Source of the DNA: Bathymodiolus brooksi
Lineage: Eukaryota; Mollusca; Bivalvia; Mytilida; Modiolidae
Assembly: GCA_963680875.1 (NCBI GenBank)
Contig: OY804579.1
Coordinates: 18,895,804-18,959,803, forward strand
Length of the DNA: 64,000 nt
Reading direction: 5' to 3'
Shown: positions 59,601-64,000 of the stretch, piece after piece
Numbering within the stretch: the stretch's first letter is position 1
Layout of the letters: every line of letters begins with the position of its first letter
The notes under the pieces: model-generated
Seen by the model: only the letters and a program-made list of their open reading frames with translations
Database searches by the model: none
Told to the model about the DNA's origin: nothing
Translations under genes and position numbers: made by a program

Positions 59601-62600
59601 CCATACAGTTGGTTTTGAATTGCACTATTTGAGGAGAAAAAAATGTGCATTTGACTCTGTGTTTACAAAACTTAATTAATGCACCAATTTCTAACATGCT
59701 TTTCAACAGAAAACTTGTCTTTCAAGATGCAGTTTGTTGTCTACTTGTCCTCCTTTTTGTTTTTGTTCTTGTTCTTGAGTGAAGACATGTAAATTTTAAT
59801 AAGATAGCAGTGTTATTTTTGTATATACCATGTACATAAATGTATATCATGAAGAAAATTAGCAAATGAGCCAAAGCATAATATACATGTAGATAATGTG
59901 ACAACGATATTAATGCACATTATGTGACATATACAGGTATATATAGTGCCACTTACATCCCTATCCCACCAAAAAATATAATTATTTATCAATTGAAAAC
60001 TGCACTGATATGACAAGGTTTTTTTTAAACATAATAGAACAGTAAAATAAACATTGAAACAGTAAGATGACAAGGCAATGTACTCCAGGGTTTGAAATTA
60101 GCGGTCGCCCACTCGCCATTTGCGAGTAAATTTCAGTGTGGGCCCTTAAAAATCTCATCGTAGTCGTCCACTTGGCGAGTGAAAATTAGAAAAAATAAAA
60201 TAGTGTAAATCTATAATTCCTATTCACCAAGATCGAAATCCGAAAAATATTGACATTTCCATCGATCGATTTTAAGCCCCGATGTTTTGTTTTGATATTA
60301 AACTGATATCCGCTTATATTACGCTTCGCTTTATGAACTAAGTAACGAAGTGTAGTAGCCCGGGAACCAGCTTATTTTGATGTATGCGAATCTTATCTCC
60401 AGTTAAGGAGATCTACGGCTGTTCTATTTAACACCTCTGTATCAATTTTTGCATTAATTTTGCGTCATTTAAGGATTGAAATAAAGAATTTAGTTATTGT
60501 TGTAAAGGGATTTAGGTAACAAATATTTCTTTTAACAACGATGATTTCTCTGTTGTCTTTATATTGCACAAACCATGCCGTTTTCTGTTGAGTCATATTA
60601 CGGAATTTTATAGTACGCTTTTTCCGATTTTGATTTTTAATTTTACATGTTCGTTCAAAATATCCGGTTGGCGAAAGTCAGTTCTTTTTGGGGAACTCTG
60701 GGCCTCTTAAAAGGCAAACTGAACAGAGAACACAATATTTTAGAGATTACGAAAAGTCCAAACGCTCTAGACAATTTTTAAAGGAATGGAAACAAAACCG
60801 TCCATGGTTAGTTGATACTGAAAGTGAAACCGGCATGGTTTGTTAATAAATAAATAAATAAAGTTTTATTTAAAGTCGATACATATCACAACATACATAT
60901 TGCAAAGAACAAAAAAAATGAAAATTCATTTACTACAGGATGTACAAGCTACAAACATCCCCACCATATGTCAAGCTCTAAATCGCCCCGAAATTTGACT
61001 TCAACTATAAATTTCTGAAGTCATAGTGTATTGGTGCATGTAAAATAATTTTATTTTGAGGAAAATGTTTTGGAAATTTGTTATCTTCTGTATTAAATTA
61101 TAGTTTCTGAATGGCCAATTTTGCTGCCAGGAAATGGCCAGAATGCAGGATTTTACACCATTTATCCCAGGGCTTCCAGGGGCCTTCAGCAGACCCCCCG
61201 CCATAGGGCACCTTGCAAGCGAGGTGGCAGGCGAGCTATGCGCACCTGATGGGCCCCTAACAAGTTGTGTGGGCTACCAAAATTAATTTGGTGGGGGCCA
61301 ACTTGGCCCCTAAAATATTTCCTTAGCTTCAAACCCTGTACTCTGGGCTGATGTTGGTTTTGTTCTATTGACAGTATATAAAACCTTGACATATACCAGT
61401 ATGCATTTCCTTATTATCTTGGTAGAAAAGAACATGATAAGTGACAATCCATACTGTTCCGAAACAGGTTTTTTTAAAAATAGTTCATTTTTTTTTATTT
61501 AAATTTTATACAATGAATGATGTAGCCTTTTTTTTTTATTACCAGTAGTCATTAGAATGTCCCAATAATTGTACAATATGATCTGTCACTATTGAAAGAC
61601 TAAGTAAAAATGTTTGTTTGCCCATGTTATCAGCCAGCTCCAACTTTAAACTTAATAAAGTTACAAGAGATCATATAATTTTTATGATCTTTTTTTTTCA
61701 TTCATGCATGTACAACAAAAATGTACATGTACCTGTAGTTAGATGTAAGCATGAGCTGTAGGAAAAAAGCACAACTGTAACAATAAATTGGTCACTTCTT
61801 TTATTATGGCCAATTATTTAAGCTTGCCTTTTTGTCCAGGAAGACAAACAAAATTTATAGAACATTATGATCAATCCAATCATCAATACACATTTCACAC
61901 AATAACTCCTAAATTAAACTGTAAATATCTTGGTTTTCAAAGAATTCAATATTTAGTGAACATGTACTGTATAGATAATCGATTGATCACATTTTAAATA
62001 AAAACAAAATAATTTAACAAATTTTCTGTACCCTAACTTCTGCTGTGTGAACAGAAGCCATACTACTGGTAGATATTGGTTTTGATGGTATGTTTTCCTT
62101 TCCACTAGTAAAGCCTAATGATCTCTTTGCCTTGGAGGAAGACTTTGTTTCAACTTGTTGTCTTGCAACCACAACTAGAGTCAGAGTGGATAAAATAATT
62201 AAAAGAACAAAAATATAACAATCTACTGTACAGTACTACTAGCAGTAGCTGTGGGCATGTAGCCCAAATAGTCATTTATTTACTCTTTTTTATGGTCACA
62301 ATTAACAGAAAGTAAATAATCAGACATTTGAGAAACATTTTTGCAGCTCTGTACTACCTGCACAAGATAATTAAAATGAATGAATACATGAATTGCACAT
62401 TGAAAATATCTGCATAAATGTTAATCCATGAAAAATAGAACATGTTCATACATTACATACATGTATACTTCCAATTCTATTTTCTATACTAAACTGTTGC
62501 AATAAGGACGTCAGGTACAATTTGTATTGAACATACAATGTACATGTACATGTATACACACACAACTTGTGACAAATAAAATTATTTCATTAAGGAATAA

Positions 62601-63091
62601 AAAATAATTTTCTTACCAGGAGGGACAACATGTACTTTGGTAACAGGAATCAGAATGTCTGTACATGTACTACTATAGCTACTAGTAGCTGTTATAGGCT
62701 GTCCTGTGGTTGCTGCCTGTACAATTCCATCAAATGTTGCAAGTTGCATGGGTTGCTTTGGTATGAGATTTGTTGTAATTCCAGGAAAAACACGGATTTC
62801 TTTTGATGGGGGTAAACTCACACCAGGAGATCTCAACAGTCTTTTCTGTGTTACTCTCCGTGTGCTTTTGCTAGATGGTGTCAACATTAATGTATGTACT
62901 TTTCTCCACGATTCTATAATTTGTTTTTTCAGGTTTTCCTTTTGGTTTTCTAATTTTATTACACTCTCGACGTGTCTGTAGCACTTAATACACACTCCGT
63001 TAGTTGTTCCATCTTCCGGGAGCACGAACTGTTCTATAACACGCTGTATCATCACCACTCTTTCATGTGACAGTCGCAATTTTGTTTTCAT
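53659..63091 (-). CDS. DUF6589-family protein, candidate transposase of the 24.1-kb element
   Basis: Seven exons (63091-62617, 62174-62032, 58620-58153, 57411-56929, 56066-55940, 55369-55239, 54663-53659), every junction GT/AG and in phase, giving 943 residues with no internal stop. N-terminal [16 protein letters not shown] (Cys34/37) looks like half a zinc-binding module followed by a coiled segment. Family hallmarks in order: [10 protein letters not shown] (413-417) with [29 protein letters not shown] (566 on) with [23 protein letters not shown] (about 808); [20 protein letters not shown] (about 863-880). These match metazoan DUF6589 proteins as I recall them. The spaced acidic motifs (GD..D, G(D/N).LT, GD(G)E, D..LE) could be an RNase H-like DDE centre (inference only). 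Oddities: Asn567 where Asp is expected, and a C2H2-like finger (745-767) whose first Cys is Tyr. Transposase or accessory factor is plausible; untested. Confidence 0.82.
55517..55850 (-). mobile_element. SINE family 3, near full length
   Basis: On its own strand: GGTGGTAGATCGTAGGTTCG head (B box GGTTCGAGTCC), body with AGAGAGACCAAAGTCTGGTT and GTGAGCTAGCACTGTATGGA, tail TGATATAGCTGAAAAATTCC then GGCGTAAAACAACAATC. Lies in an intron of the DUF6589 gene. Confidence 0.78.
56471..56688 (+). mobile_element. SINE family 1 in DUF6589 intron
   Basis: Near full length with minor internal deletions; preceded by a long poly-C tract (about 56324-56350). Confidence 0.83.
57706..57926 (+). mobile_element. 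SINE family 1 in DUF6589 intron
   Basis: Near full length (GGGGCCATCGTGGCAGTGAT head with intact B box TGTGTTCGAATCTTGATC); short deletion in the middle. Confidence 0.83.
59130..59173 (+). repeat. Solo terminus of the 9-bp-TSD family
   Basis: GGAGATCTAATTTTAATTAG then TTTG resembles the right end of the family. No matching left end or duplication found nearby. Confidence 0.55.
59351..59450. mobile_element. 100-bp palindromic MITE with 9-bp duplication
   Basis: Two ~50-bp arms, each beginning CAATCTAATTAAAATTAGCT then CTAC and continuing through (A/T)GCTCCCC(C) to TTTTTTTTGG, form a near-perfect palindrome. Flanked by exact ACCCCAAAG (59342-59350, 59451-59459). The smallest possible derivative of the 24.1-kb element's ends, inserted in that element. 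Confidence 0.93.
60086..61338 (+). mobile_element. hAT-like element with transposase N-terminal remnant
   Basis: Left CAGGGTTTGAAATTAGCGGT, right (reverse complement) CAGGGTTTGAAGCTAAGG; flanked by 5-bp TACTC (60081-60085, 61339-61343). About 60730-60842 encodes [20 protein letters not shown], then GMVC, the zinc-finger-like N-terminus also seen in the 16392 element. A (AATA)n run follows. Lies in an intron of the DUF6589 gene. Confidence 0.75.
61345..62030. other. Intron sequence of the DUF6589 gene
   Basis: No additional exon or repeat recognised. Confidence 0.4.
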
Positions 63092-63396
63092 CAATTGTTT
63101 ACAATAAATTTAAACACCCTCGGGTGTTATTTCTGTTTGAATGAACGATAGACCACATAATACACATATATTACTTCTTACATATTTCTTTCTTGGTGTA
63201 TCAGAGGCCGCTGATTGCATGTTTTTTTATATTTAATTTCTTCAAGCGAAAAACATGGTAGCAGACATTTTTTTTCTCACAATTCGGAGTCTATCGGGTA
63301 CGTTCGAAAATGCATGTCCTTGTCTAACTCGAATAATACTGCGCCCTCTATCGGCAAGTTATCTTCATGGATTTGTAGAAGAATCGTTGATTGGTC

Positions 63397-63425
63397 AGTG
63401 CGTAGAGCTAATTTTAATTAGATTG
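63397..63425 (-). repeat. Right terminal inverted repeat
   Basis: 29 bp, exact reverse complement of 39319-39347. An inverted CCAAT box (reverse-strand CCAAT at 63394-63390) lies just inside it, upstream of the DUF6589 gene. Confidence 0.9.
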
Positions 63426-63434
63426 AGCTTACAC
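63426..63434 (+). repeat. Right 9-bp target-site duplication AGCTTACAC
   Basis: Identical to 39310-39318. Confidence 0.9.
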
Positions 63435-63509
63435 CAACTTGAACTTTTACAGTGAATTTTCTTTTTCTTATAAGATAAAATAATACTACAAAATTCTTGT
63501 ATTTTTCAG

Positions 63510-63565
63510 AATCAGTACTGATTAATTTTCAGCTCAAACACCCCGAGCAAATGAAGCATTTGTAG
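63510..63565 (+). pseudogene. Exon 2 remnant of the duplicated J-domain gene (copy B)
   Basis: Keeps the acceptor (ATTTTTCAG) and donor (GTAAGC) of the exon at 18639-18784 but is 56 instead of 146 bp. The core of the J domain including HPD is deleted and an in-frame TAA follows AGTACTGAT. Flanking sequence and the downstream SINE align to 18545-19250. Confidence 0.85.
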
Positions 63566-63597
63566 GTAAGCATAGCATAACATGGAGATGGATTTAT

Positions 63598-63796
63598 GGT
63601 GTTTAACGCCATTTTCAACAATATCGTGGCAGTCAGTTTTATTGATGGAGGAAGTTGCAAGTCACTGACAAACTTTATCACATAATGTTGTATCGCCTGA
63701 GTGGGACTCGATCTCACAACATTAGTGGTAATAGGTACTGATTGCATTGGAAGTTGCAAATCCAACTACTATGTGATCAACACCACGACGGCCCCT
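63598..63796 (-). mobile_element. SINE family 1, shared with paralogue
   Basis: Orthologous position to 18816-19051; shortened in the middle. Confidence 0.83.
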
Positions 63797-64000
63797 CCAC
63801 AACATGTAGATATTAGTAGGTTGATTATTAATAGAGAGAAAAGAACACCATACGTTGATAACACATTTATAGAAATTGTTTAGAGATAAAATCAACATCG
63901 GTCGAATTCCGTTATTAGGATGACTTAAATAGAGCCTATCAAAGGATTCCGACCCCTCCCTCCCCCTCAGGTCTCGGGTTTTGACCCAAAACCAGCACAT

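Larger units (their letters stand above)
39319..63425. mobile_element. 24.1-kb TIR element carrying RecQ helicase and DUF6589 genes
   Basis: Perfect 29-bp inverted termini (39319-39347 and 63397-63425; CAATCTAATTAAAATTAGCT then CTACGCACT) and an exact 9-bp duplication. The left gene (RecQ-like, + strand) starts 225 bp inside the left end; the right gene (DUF6589, - strand) starts 334 bp inside the right end. They point inward, with a third small - strand gene between. Two short derivatives with the same ends occur at 32624-33048 and 59351-59450. Inserted in intron 1 of the J-domain pseudogene copy. The interior has many younger insertions: LINE fragments, three hAT-type or other TIR elements, SINEs, a TA-target MITE and foldbacks, so the original unit was shorter. 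Superfamily assignment is open. Confidence 0.85.

Noticed and set aside
39319..63425. Helitron interpretation of the RecQ element
   Set aside because: Helitrons lack TIRs and target duplications and encode a Rep/Pif1-type helicase; here there are perfect TIRs, a 9-bp duplication and a RecQ-type helicase.

Overview
This is animal nuclear DNA from a marine mollusc, most likely a bivalve and plausibly a mytilid-type mussel (inferred). The evidence is AT-rich sequence, short exons with GT/AG junctions, a distal-less type homeobox gene, and many tRNA-derived SINEs with a tail of the kind common in molluscs (GGCGTTAAACACC). No bacterial features, rRNA genes, functional tRNA genes or CRISPR arrays were seen.

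Left end (1-3.5 kb): the last two coding exons of a Dlx/Distal-less homeobox gene. A 1.2-kb array of about 53 copies of a 23-bp unit lies in the preceding intron. 3.6-14.9 kb is mostly repeats: a duplicated ~0.9-kb block, a Harbinger-like element carrying a MADF remnant, a TTAA-type MITE, and a hAT-like element keeping a first transposase exon.

15.0-23.4 kb: a six-exon gene for a small membrane-anchored J-domain protein (DNAJB12/14-like), with every splice phase consistent. A paralogous copy of its 5' part starts near 30.7 kb. That copy has been split by three successive insertions: an 852-bp TTAA MITE, a 6,955-bp TTAA transposon (31764-38718; P2X7-C-like exon plus an opposing gene) and a 24,107-bp element (39319-63425). 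The intact copy provides the empty-site sequence for all three.

The 24.1-kb element is the main discovery. It has perfect 29-bp terminal inverted repeats (beginning CAATCTAATTAAAATTAGCT) and a 9-bp target-site duplication (AGCTTACAC). Just inside the left end is a RecQ-family helicase gene reading inward. Just inside the right end is a seven-exon, ~943-residue DUF6589-family gene, also reading inward. A small three-exon reverse-strand gene lies between them. Two further insertions in the window, of 100 bp and 425 bp, carry the same terminal sequence and their own 9-bp duplications, so this is a mobile family with MITE derivatives. I infer a helicase-encoding DNA transposon in which the DUF6589 protein is the candidate transposase. 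The 9-bp duplication does not fit the TTAA (Kolobok) or 3-4 bp (Academ) signatures of helicase-encoding groups that I know of. The element is itself riddled with younger hAT, LINE, SINE and foldback insertions. Its helicase gene has a frameshift, so this copy is probably old and no longer fully active.
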